Shown here: piece after piece, positions 28,300 to 36,027 of the stretch
Layout: each line of letters begins with the position of its first letter
Numbering within the stretch: position 1 is the first letter of the stretch
DNA from: Zoogloeaceae bacterium G21618-S1
Lineage (GTDB): Bacteria > Pseudomonadota > Gammaproteobacteria > Burkholderiales > Rhodocyclaceae
DNA length: 64,000 nucleotides
Direction: 5' to 3'
NCBI GenBank assembly: GCA_027214125.1
Contig: JAPWHF010000008.1
Span: 62,001-126,000, forward strand
Notes under the pieces: generated by a model
What the model was told of the DNA's origin: nothing
Databases searched by the model: none
The model's input: the letters and a program-made list of their open reading frames with translations, nothing else
Made by a program: the position numbers and the translations under genes

Positions 28300-28926
28300 A
28301 TGAACCACAAGACCACACTGGCATTGCTGGGCACGGTATTGATAGCCGGCTGCAGCACCATGGCCGGACACGGCGGGATGAGTTTTTTTGTCACCAGCGC
28401 CGGGCCGGGTCAAGGGGCCAACCTGGGCGGCTTGGCCGGGGCTGACGCTCATTGCCAAAAACTCGCAACGGCCGCTGGCGCGGGCGGCAAAACCTGGCAT
28501 GCCTATCTGAGCAGCACCGGCGTGAACGCGCGCGACCGCATCGGCAAGGGCCCGTGGGTCAATGCCAAAGGCGATCGTATTGCGAACAGTGTGGCCGACT
28601 TGCACAGCGATCAGAACGGAATGACCAAGCAGACCGCGCTGACCGAAACCGGCGCGGTGATTAACGGCCGGGGCGACAAGCCCAACCGTCACGACATCCT
28701 GACCGGTTCGAATCCTGACGGCACGCTGGCCGCCGGCAAGACCTGCAACGACTGGACAAGCAGTGGCGCGGGCAGCGCGATGGTGGGTCACCACGACCGT
28801 CTCGGCCTGAAGGACGACGCCCCGTCAAAGTCGTGGAACAGCTCACACGGCTCGCGCGGTTGCAGTCAGAGCGACTTGCAGGGCACCGGCGGCGATGGCC
28901 TGCTGTATTGCTTTGCGGTGAATTGA
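28300..28926 (+). CDS. Lipoprotein with a lectin/endostatin-like secreted domain
   Basis: 208 residues from the ATG at 28300 (GGGAGGAG upstream). Lipobox LLGTVLIAGC gives a lipidated Cys17. The rest is rich in Gly, Ser and Trp with paired Cys (ADAHCQKLATAAG, KTCNDWTSSG, RGCSQSDLQ, LYCFAVN) and the phrase KTWHAYLSST. This resembles the C-type-lectin-like fold seen in DUF1554 or endostatin-related bacterial proteins; the assignment is by pattern only. It converges on murI. Confidence 0.7.
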   Translation: MNHKTTLALLGTVLIAGCSTMAGHGGMSFFVTSAGPGQGANLGGLAGADAHCQKLATAAGAGGKTWHAYLSSTGVNARDRIGKGPWVNAKGDRIANSVADLHSDQNGMTKQTALTETGAVINGRGDKPNRHDILTGSNPDGTLAAGKTCNDWTSSGAGSAMVGHHDRLGLKDDAPSKSWNSSHGSRGCSQSDLQGTGGDGLLYCFAVN

Positions 28927-28937
28927 CGCCGCCACGC

Positions 28938-29747
28938 TCACCAGTCGATACGTTCGATCTGGCCCAGCGAGCGACCGAGAAATCGTTCGCCAATGGTTTG
29001 AAAACGCAGCGGGATATCGGTCACGCAAAACTGCGTGGCCGAATGCTGCGCGCCCGTGTTGGCCAAATCCAGACGGGAAAGTGTCTGCGCCGCTTGCTCG
29101 GCGACGGTGATGGCGGAGTCGACGAGGCGCACATCACGGCCGACCACGTCCATCAGCAGCGACTTGAGCAGCGGGTAATGCGTGCAGCCGAGCACCAGCG
29201 AATCGACATGCTCGGCGAGCACCGGCTTGAGGTATTCGAGCGCCGTCATGCGGGTGACCGGATGGTCGAGCCAGCCCTCTTCCACCAACGGCACAAACAG
29301 CGGGCAGGCTTGCGAATAGACCCGCACATTGGGGTCGAGGGCGTGCATACGGCGCGCGTAGGCATTGGAGTTGATAGTGGTCGGCGTGCCGATAACGCCA
29401 ATGGCACGACCGGTCGAGCCGGCCACGGCAGCCTGGGCGCCGGCGTCGATCACGTCCAGCACCGGCACGTCGCCGGCCTTTTGACGCACCACATCGCCGG
29501 CCACCGCGGCCATGGTGTTGCAGGCGACGATCAGCATCTTCACGCCGCGCGCCATCAGGAAGTCGGTGATCTGCTCGGTGTAATGGCCAATCGTGGCGAC
29601 CGACTTGATGCCGTAGGGCACACGGGCCGTGTCACCAAAGTAGACGATGTTTTCGAGCGGCAGGCGCTCCATGAGCGCGCGCACCACGGTCAGCCCACCA
29701 ACGCCAGAATCGAATACACCAATGGGCAGGGAACGGTCAGCAGGCAT
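28938..29747 (-). CDS. murI: Glutamate racemase
   Basis: 269 residues. Both catalytic cysteines are present (VACNTMAA and LGCTHYPLL), with IGVFDSGVGGLTVVRAL at the start and VYFGDTARVPYG. It makes D-glutamate for peptidoglycan. It lies 29 bp downstream of queG and may be in its operon. Confidence 0.95.
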   Translation of the reverse strand: MPADRSLPIGVFDSGVGGLTVVRALMERLPLENIVYFGDTARVPYGIKSVATIGHYTEQITDFLMARGVKMLIVACNTMAAVAGDVVRQKAGDVPVLDVIDAGAQAAVAGSTGRAIGVIGTPTTINSNAYARRMHALDPNVRVYSQACPLFVPLVEEGWLDHPVTRMTALEYLKPVLAEHVDSLVLGCTHYPLLKSLLMDVVGRDVRLVDSAITVAEQAAQTLSRLDLANTGAQHSATQFCVTDIPLRFQTIGERFLGRSLGQIERIDW

Positions 29748-29776
29748 GAGCTCAGTTGCGCAAAAAAGCGGCCATT

Positions 29777-30847
29777 CTACGCCGATGCCGCCGCGCGGTC
29801 GGCGTGTTGCGCCAACGCCCAGGCGACATGCTCGCGCACCAGTTCGGAGGCGTCGTTGGCGCGCGCTTGCAGTGCGGCAAGCACCGCCGGCGTGCCCGGC
29901 GCATTGCCGAGGCCGACGGCGATGTTGCGCAGCCAGCGCTCATGGCCGATGCGGTAGATCGGGCTGCCCGGCATACGCGACTCGAAGTCCTCTGCCGTCC
30001 ACGCGAACAGTGCGACCAACGAGGCCGCATCCAGGCCGTTGCGCACAGCAAAGTCCGCCTCGGCGGTGCGCTGCGCGAAACGGTTCCACGGACACACCAG
30101 TTGGCAGTCATCGCAGCCATAGACGCGATTGCCGATCAGCGGGCGGAATTCTTCGGGGATCGCCCCGTGCAGTTCGATGGTGAGGTAGGAAATGCAGCGT
30201 CGCGCGTCGAGCTTGTAAGGCGCGACGATCGCCTGAGTCGGGCAAACGCTGATGCAGGCGGTGCAGTCGCCGCAGTGGTCGCTCACCGGCGGGTCGACTG
30301 GCAGCGGCAGGTCAGTAAAGATTTCGCCCAGAAAAAAGAAGGAGCCGGACTCGCGGCTGATCAACAGCGTGTGCTTGCCGCGCCACCCAATACCGGACTC
30401 GGTGGCGAGCGCGACTTCGGTGACGGGAGCCGAGTCCGTGAATACCCGAAATCCATGCGGCGCTTCTTCGGCGATGCGCTCGGCCAGCTTTTTGAGGCGT
30501 AAACGCAACACTTTGTGATAATCGCGCCCGAGCGCGTAGCGCGAAATGTAGGCGCGCTCGGGGTTGCTCAACGCTGCCTCGGCGTCGGCCGACTCGGGCC
30601 AGTAGTCGAGACGTGCGGTGATCACCCGCAAGGTACCTGGCACCAGTTCCGCAGGGCGGCAGCGGCGCAGGCCGTGTTTGGCCATATAATCCATCTCGCC
30701 GTGAAAACCCGCCGCCAGCCAGGCCTCAAGACCCGCCTCGGCGCCCGGCAACTCAGTGCCTGTGATACCGACCTCGCCGAAGCCAAACTCCAGGCCCCAC
30801 GCGCGAATCCGCGCCGCGAGCGCGTCGCAGTCCAGCGCTTCGCCCAC
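29777..30847 (-). CDS. queG: Epoxyqueuosine reductase
   Basis: 356 residues from a GTG at 30847. This start aligns with the E. coli QueG N-terminus (here GEALDCDALAARIRAWGLEF) and has AGGAGG upstream; an ATG at 30883 would overlap the tsaE start. Domains: cobalamin-binding reductase part (DYHKVLRLRLKKLAERI, DSAPVTEVALA, GWRGKHTLLI), two 4Fe-4S clusters (CGDCTACISVCP and CDDCQLVCPWN), and a C-terminal HEAT-like helix pair. It performs the last step of queuosine synthesis in tRNA. It diverges from tsaE. Confidence 0.92.
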   Translation of the reverse strand: MGEALDCDALAARIRAWGLEFGFGEVGITGTELPGAEAGLEAWLAAGFHGEMDYMAKHGLRRCRPAELVPGTLRVITARLDYWPESADAEAALSNPERAYISRYALGRDYHKVLRLRLKKLAERIAEEAPHGFRVFTDSAPVTEVALATESGIGWRGKHTLLISRESGSFFFLGEIFTDLPLPVDPPVSDHCGDCTACISVCPTQAIVAPYKLDARRCISYLTIELHGAIPEEFRPLIGNRVYGCDDCQLVCPWNRFAQRTAEADFAVRNGLDAASLVALFAWTAEDFESRMPGSPIYRIGHERWLRNIAVGLGNAPGTPAVLAALQARANDASELVREHVAWALAQHADRAAASA

Positions 30848-30853
30848 CGCCCC

Positions 30854-30864
30854 GGAGACCTCCT
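30854..30864. promoter_or_regulatory. Shared back-to-back ribosome binding sites of queG and tsaE
   Basis: The palindromic GGAGACCTCC core supplies GGAG for tsaE (8 bases before its ATG at 30866) and AGGAGG on the other strand for queG (11 bases before its GTG at 30847). Only 18 bp separate the divergent start codons. Confidence 0.55.
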
Positions 30865-30865
30865 G

Positions 30866-31372
30866 ATGATCGATTTTGTCCATAGCCCGGATGATAGCGA
30901 CCCCAGCCTGCAGACGCATCTGGCCGATGAAGCCGACACCCTCGCTTTGGGCGCCGCGCTCGTGCCGGCCATGGCGGCGGGGCTGGTGATTTACCTGCAA
31001 GGCGACCTCGGCGCGGGCAAAACCACGCTGGTGCGCGGCCTGCTCAGAGGCCTCGGTCACACCGGCAGCGTGAAAAGTCCCACATACACCTTGATTGAAC
31101 CTTATGTAGTTTCTAGATTAGACTTATATCACTTTGATTTTTATCGGTTCACTTCACCAGAAGAATTTCTGGATGCAGGACTCGAAGAATACTTTTCAGC
31201 TCAGGGCGTCTGTCTGGTCGAATGGCCCCAAAAAGCCGAGCCGTATGTCAGCCCGGCGGACATCGAGATCAGACTGGCAATTGACGGTGACGGGCGCGAA
31301 GCAACCATTCGCCCTTTGACGGACACGGGACGACAATGCGCAATAAAAATAGCGAAGCGCCCAGCCCGGTAG
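30866..31372 (+). CDS. tsaE: tRNA threonylcarbamoyladenosine biosynthesis ATPase TsaE
   Basis: 168 residues. Walker A in YLQGDLGAGKTTLVRGLL, switch region VKSPTYTLIEPY, then LDLYHFDFYRF and VCLVEWPQKA. It partners TsaB and TsaD in forming t6A37 of tRNAs. The segment 31081-31200 is strikingly AT-rich although it encodes conserved residues. The 3' end overlaps amiC by 37 bp. Confidence 0.92.
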   Translation: MIDFVHSPDDSDPSLQTHLADEADTLALGAALVPAMAAGLVIYLQGDLGAGKTTLVRGLLRGLGHTGSVKSPTYTLIEPYVVSRLDLYHFDFYRFTSPEEFLDAGLEEYFSAQGVCLVEWPQKAEPYVSPADIEIRLAIDGDGREATIRPLTDTGRQCAIKIAKRPAR

Positions 31373-32661
31373 GGCAGCCCACCGCACGCCGCCACTTCCT
31401 CAAGGCGGCCAGCGCCAGCTTTGCCATGCTGGTCACCCCGCTCGGCCACGCCGCACCGCGCCTGGTGGCCGTGCGTATCTGGCCGGCCGAAGACTACACC
31501 CGCATCACGCTCGAATCGCACAACGAAATCAAAGCCTCGCAGATGGTCCTGAAAAATCCGGACCGTCTGGTCGTCGACCTCGAAGGCGTGGAATTCGACA
31601 GCGTGCTCAAGCACCTGCCCGACAACGTGACCGGTAACGACCCGTACATTCAGCTCATCCGTGCCGGCCGCAACCGCCCGGGCGTGGTGCGCGTGGTGGT
31701 CGAACTCAAGCAGGAAATCAATCCGCAGGTCTTCACGCTGCAGCCAGTGGGTGCCTATGGTCATCGGTTGGTAGTCGATCTGTACCCGACCCAGCCGATC
31801 GACCCACTGCTGGCGCTGATCGAAAAGAACTCCCCCACCGAAGCGGCCGTTGGCGAAGCGCCGACCCCGACCCGCGATGGCGCCGACGTGCAAACCGCCA
31901 AGCACACCGAGCGCCGTGACCCGGCCGGTGAGCGCCAGATGAACCGTCTGGTGACGGTCGCCATCGACCCTGGCCATGGCGGTGAAGACCCCGGCGCCGT
32001 GGGCCGTCGTGGCAGCTACGAAAAGAACGTTACGCTCAAGATCGCGCGCCTGCTCAAGAAGCGCATCGACGCCGAACCCGGCATGCGCGCCGTGCTGACC
32101 CGCGACGGCGACTACTTTGTGCCGCTGCACAAGCGCGTGCAAAAAGCACGTGCGGTCAAGGCCGACCTGTTCCTGTCGATCCACGCCGACGCCTTCGTCA
32201 AACCCGATGCGCGCGGCAGTTCGGTGTTCGTGCTTTCCGAACGCGGCGCCTCGAGTGCGGCCGCCCGCTGGCTGGCCAAGCGCGAGAACAACGCCGACCT
32301 GATTGGTGGCGTGGCCATCGGCGGTCAGGACGGCCATCTGGCGCGCACCCTGCTCGACCTGTCGCAAACCGCCACGATCAACGACAGCATGAAAGTCGGT
32401 AAGGCCGTGCTGGCCGAGCTGGGTGACATCAACACGCTGCACAAGCGCGATGTCGAACATGCCGGCTTTGCCGTACTCAAGGCCCCGGACATCCCGTCGG
32501 TGCTGGTCGAGACCGCCTTCATCAGCAACCCGGAAGAAGAGCGCCGGCTGAACGACCACGCCTATCAGGACAAAATGGCCAACGCCATTCTGAAAGGCAT
32601 CCGGCGCTACTTCGACGACAACCCGCCGCTGACCCGCACCCGCATCGCGCAGCTCAACTGA
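31336..32661 (+). CDS. amiC: N-acetylmuramoyl-L-alanine amidase with AMIN domain
   Basis: 441 residues. Tat-type signal (RRHFLKAASASFAMLV), AMIN domain (VAVRIWPAEDYTRITLES to RLVVDLYPT), a linker, then an Amidase_3 catalytic domain (VAIDPGHGGEDPGAVG, SIHADAF, VLVETAFISNPEEE). It splits septal peptidoglycan during daughter-cell separation. Overlap with tsaE indicates an operon. It converges on egtD with an 8-bp overlap. Confidence 0.93.
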   Translation: MRNKNSEAPSPVGQPTARRHFLKAASASFAMLVTPLGHAAPRLVAVRIWPAEDYTRITLESHNEIKASQMVLKNPDRLVVDLEGVEFDSVLKHLPDNVTGNDPYIQLIRAGRNRPGVVRVVVELKQEINPQVFTLQPVGAYGHRLVVDLYPTQPIDPLLALIEKNSPTEAAVGEAPTPTRDGADVQTAKHTERRDPAGERQMNRLVTVAIDPGHGGEDPGAVGRRGSYEKNVTLKIARLLKKRIDAEPGMRAVLTRDGDYFVPLHKRVQKARAVKADLFLSIHADAFVKPDARGSSVFVLSERGASSAAARWLAKRENNADLIGGVAIGGQDGHLARTLLDLSQTATINDSMKVGKAVLAELGDINTLHKRDVEHAGFAVLKAPDIPSVLVETAFISNPEEERRLNDHAYQDKMANAILKGIRRYFDDNPPLTRTRIAQLN

Positions 32662-33625
32662 GTGCCGCCACGCGCAGGCAATGCACGCTGAACAGCCGTT
32701 CAGCGTCACACCACACCTGCTCGATCACAAAACCCACGCTCGCCGCCAAGGCGCCGAATTCTTCCTCGCTGTACTTGTAGGAATTTTCGGTGTGGATGCC
32801 CTCGCCTTCGGCAAAGTCGAAGCGCTGTCCGGCAATCTCGATGCACGTGGCGCGTTTCGCGCGCAGATGCATTTCGATACGCCCCAGCGCCTCGTTGTAG
32901 AAGGCGTGATGCGCGAAATCCTCGACCTTCAGCTTCGCGCCCAACTCAGTGGCCATGCGTGTCAGCACGTTGCCATTGAACGCGGCGGTCACGCCAGCGG
33001 CGTCATTGTAGGCAGCATGCAGCCGCGCCGGGTCTTTCTTTAAATCGACACCAATCAGCAGCCGCCCGCCCGGCCCGACCATGCCGGCGACCCAACGCAA
33101 CAAATCGCGCACATCCGCCGGCTCAAAATTGCCCACGCTGGAGCCCGGATAGAACACCACCCGGTGCGCCTCGGGTGCAATCGGCGGCAAGGGAAACTCG
33201 CGGGTGTAATCGACGCAGGTTGCGCGCACCCGAACCTCCGGATAGTCGCGGGCAATGCCTGAGGCAGAGTCGCGCAGATGGTCCAGCGAGATATCGAGCG
33301 GCAGATATTCGGCTGGTCGCAAGGCATCCAGCAAGCAGCGGATCTTGATATCGCTGCCGCTGCCGAGCTCGATCAGCGCGGCCTGCCGGCCAAGCCGTTC
33401 GGCGATCTCCACGCCGTGGGCACGCAGCAAACCAATCTCGGTGCGGGTCGGGTAGTACTCGGGCTGCTGCGTGATGGCGTCGAACAGGTGCGAGCCTGCG
33501 GCGTCGTAGAAAAACTTGGGCGCGATCTGTCGCGGCAACGCGGCCAGACCGGCCAGCACCTCACGCCGGAAATCTGCCACGGCGGGCTTGAGGTCGTGAA
33601 GCTCGAAATTGGGTAGTGCACTCAT
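32654..33625 (-). CDS. egtD: L-histidine N-alpha-methyltransferase
   Basis: 323 residues. Signature phrases: KFFYDAAGSHLFDAIT, PEYYPTRTE, ALIELGSGSDIKIRCLLDAL, FYPGSSVGNFEP, and ENSYKYS near the C-terminus. It trimethylates histidine to hercynine, the first step of ergothioneine synthesis. Its ATG overlaps the egtB stop. Confidence 0.93.
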   Translation of the reverse strand: MSALPNFELHDLKPAVADFRREVLAGLAALPRQIAPKFFYDAAGSHLFDAITQQPEYYPTRTEIGLLRAHGVEIAERLGRQAALIELGSGSDIKIRCLLDALRPAEYLPLDISLDHLRDSASGIARDYPEVRVRATCVDYTREFPLPPIAPEAHRVVFYPGSSVGNFEPADVRDLLRWVAGMVGPGGRLLIGVDLKKDPARLHAAYNDAAGVTAAFNGNVLTRMATELGAKLKVEDFAHHAFYNEALGRIEMHLRAKRATCIEIAGQRFDFAEGEGIHTENSYKYSEEEFGALAASVGFVIEQVWCDAERLFSVHCLRVAALS

Positions 33626-34908
33626 ACCAGGTCCTGCGCGAGGCGGATGCCCTGAAACTGCCAGCGCTCCTGTGGGTAGAAGAAATTGCGATAGGTGCCG
33701 CGCACATGCCCGGCTGGCGTGGCACACGACCCGCCGCGCAAGACCATCTGCCCGGACATGAACTTGCCGTTGTATTCGCCCAGCGCGCCCTCCGGCACGC
33801 GATAGCCGGGGTACGCGAGGTAAGCCGAGGCGGTGTGCTCCCACACATCACCAAACAGCTGCACCAGCCCCTCGCCCACCGCGGTTTGCGGATGCAGTAG
33901 ATCGGCATCAACAAAGTTGCCTTCGTTGGGCACGGCCCCCGCCGCATGCTCCCATTCGGCCTCGGTCGGCAGCCGCGCACCGGCCCAGGTGGCGTAGGCG
34001 TCGGCCTCGAAATAGCTCACATGCGAGACCGGCGCGCCAAGGTCAAGCTTGCGCAAACCGCCCAATGTAAATTCATGCCAGTCACCACCGATACGCTCCC
34101 AATACCGTGGCCCGCCCCAGGCGAGCCGCCGCACCGTGGCCCAGCCATCGGACAGCCACAGCGCGGCATTACGATAGCCGCCGGCATCAACAAAGGCGAG
34201 GTATTCGGCGTTGGTCACCGGCTGATTGGCCAGCGCGAAAGGCTTGAGATACACGCGGTGGCGCGGGCGCTCGTTGTCGTAACAAAAGCCCTCGGCGTCG
34301 AATCCGACCTCAATCAAGCCGCCATCAAATGCCCGCCAGGCGAACGGTAGCGCATCGGCCTGCCGAGGCACGGCCAGATCACTGCGATACGCCGGACGCA
34401 ACGGATTGACCGAGAAATGCTGCTTGATGTCGGTGAGCAGCAACTCTTGATGCTGCTGCTCGTGGTTCAGTCCGATCGCCAACCGCGACTGCATCTCGGG
34501 CCAGTCGGCCGGGCTGGCGGACGCAATCAGCGCTGACATCGCGGCATCCACATGCGCCCGATAGCGATACACCGCATCAACCGTCGGCCGCGACAAATGC
34601 CCGCGCTCGGCCCGCGGATGGAATTCGCCGACCTGTTCGTAATAGGAATTGAACAGCGTGCGGAACGCCGGATCGAAGATCGCATACCCCGGCAGATAGG
34701 GTTCGAGCAGGAAGGTTTCGAAAAACCAGCTCACATGCGCCAGATGCCATTTGGGCGGGCTGGCGAAATCGGCGCTCTGCACGCCATAGTCTTCGATGCA
34801 CAAGGGCGCGCACAAGGCTTCGCTCGCCGCGCGCACCCGCATGTAGGCCTCGGCCCAGTCTTCACGCCGCTGCTGTGGCGCCTGATTGATGCTTGCCCGG
34901 TCATTCAT
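33622..34908 (-). CDS. egtB: Hercynine oxygenase (sulfoxide synthase)
   Basis: 428 residues from ATG 34908 (GAGGG seven bases upstream). N-terminal DinB-like iron-binding part with HLAHVSWFFETFLL and NHEQQHQELLLTDIKQH, then an FGE-sulfatase domain (PVTNAEYLAFVDAGGY, ARLPTEAEWEHAAG, FGDVWEHTASAY, VLRGGSCATP). It joins hercynine to a thiol substrate by oxidative C-S bond formation. With egtD it forms a two-gene ergothioneine operon; egtA, egtC and egtE are not nearby. Confidence 0.93.
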   Translation of the reverse strand: MNDRASINQAPQQRREDWAEAYMRVRAASEALCAPLCIEDYGVQSADFASPPKWHLAHVSWFFETFLLEPYLPGYAIFDPAFRTLFNSYYEQVGEFHPRAERGHLSRPTVDAVYRYRAHVDAAMSALIASASPADWPEMQSRLAIGLNHEQQHQELLLTDIKQHFSVNPLRPAYRSDLAVPRQADALPFAWRAFDGGLIEVGFDAEGFCYDNERPRHRVYLKPFALANQPVTNAEYLAFVDAGGYRNAALWLSDGWATVRRLAWGGPRYWERIGGDWHEFTLGGLRKLDLGAPVSHVSYFEADAYATWAGARLPTEAEWEHAAGAVPNEGNFVDADLLHPQTAVGEGLVQLFGDVWEHTASAYLAYPGYRVPEGALGEYNGKFMSGQMVLRGGSCATPAGHVRGTYRNFFYPQERWQFQGIRLAQDLV

Positions 34909-35045
34909 CACATGGCCCTCTCGGCGTCCCAGCCCTCAGCAAACCAAATGCGGATGCCATGGTCAAGCACGCGTATCGGTGCGCCGTTCACGCCGCGCAC
35001 CCTTGCGGCGGCGCACCAAACGTCCGAAAATCGGCGCCTTGAGGC

Positions 35046-35051
35046 TATAAT
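35046..35051 (+). promoter_or_regulatory. Probable -10 hexamer of the ribF-ileS operon
   Basis: TATAAT, 21 bases before the ribF ATG. No good -35 hexamer is visible at the expected spacing. Confidence 0.5.
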
Positions 35052-35072
35052 TGCCGCTTTTTTCAGGCGCTT

Positions 35073-36017
35073 ATGCAGGTTACACGCGGCGACGCGGAAC
35101 AGGCTACGACGGCCTCGGTACTGACCATCGGCAACTTCGATGGCATCCACCGCGGACATCAGGCCCTGCTCCGCCTTCTTACGGACAAGGCTCAGGCACT
35201 TGGCTTGCCGGCAGTGGTGCTCACCTTCGAGCCCCATCCGCGCGAGTATTTTGCGCCTGCGCAGGCGCCTGCGCGTCTGGCCTCCCTGCGCGAGAAGCTG
35301 CTGCTGCTGTCCTCCGCCGGCGTCGATATCACCCGCATCATTCGTTTCAACGCCCGCTTTGCCGCGTTTACGGCTGAAGACTTCATCGAAACCGTGCTGG
35401 TGCGCAACCTCAAGGTGCGCCATCTGATCATCGGCGACGACTTCCGCTTTGGCGCCGGCCGCAAGGGCGACTTCGCGATGCTCAAAGCCACCGGCGAACG
35501 CCTCGGCTTCGTGGTCGAAGCCATGCCGACCCACGCTTGCGACGACGAACGCGTCTCCAGTTCGGCCGTGCGCGCCGCACTGGCAGGTGGCGAACTGGCC
35601 CGCGCTGCACAACTGCTCGGCCGCCCTTACAGCATTGCCGGGCGTGTCGTCCATGGCGACCAGATCGGCCGCACCCTGGGCTACCCGACCGCCAACATCC
35701 AGCTCAAGGGCCGCCGCCCGCCGCTCTCTGGCGTGTATGCCGTCGCCGTCGAAGGCCTGGGCAATGCGCTACGCCCGGCCGTGGCCAGCGTGGGTGTGCG
35801 CCCCACGGTCAACAACGCCGGCCGGCCGACGCTGGAAGTGCACCTGTTCGACTTCGATCGGGACTGCTACGGTGCGCATTTGCGGGTGCATTTTCTGCAC
35901 AAGCTGCGCGACGAACAGAAATTCGATTCCTTCGACGCGCTGACCGCTCAGATTGCACTCGACGCCGACGCTGCCCGCGCCTGGCTCTCTCACAATTCGC
36001 TCGATACCTCACGCTAA
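35073..36017 (+). CDS. ribF: Riboflavin kinase / FAD synthetase
   Basis: 314 residues. FAD synthetase part with [17 protein letters not shown] and [43 protein letters not shown]; riboflavin kinase part with [11 protein letters not shown] and VASVGVRPT, ending in a DAARAWL helix. It makes FMN and FAD. First gene of ribF-ileS-lspA-fkpB-ispH, a common order in proteobacteria. Confidence 0.95.
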   Translation: MQVTRGDAEQATTASVLTIGNFDGIHRGHQALLRLLTDKAQALGLPAVVLTFEPHPREYFAPAQAPARLASLREKLLLLSSAGVDITRIIRFNARFAAFTAEDFIETVLVRNLKVRHLIIGDDFRFGAGRKGDFAMLKATGERLGFVVEAMPTHACDDERVSSSAVRAALAGGELARAAQLLGRPYSIAGRVVHGDQIGRTLGYPTANIQLKGRRPPLSGVYAVAVEGLGNALRPAVASVGVRPTVNNAGRPTLEVHLFDFDRDCYGAHLRVHFLHKLRDEQKFDSFDALTAQIALDADAARAWLSHNSLDTSR

Positions 36018-36027
36018 AAGAACCGCA

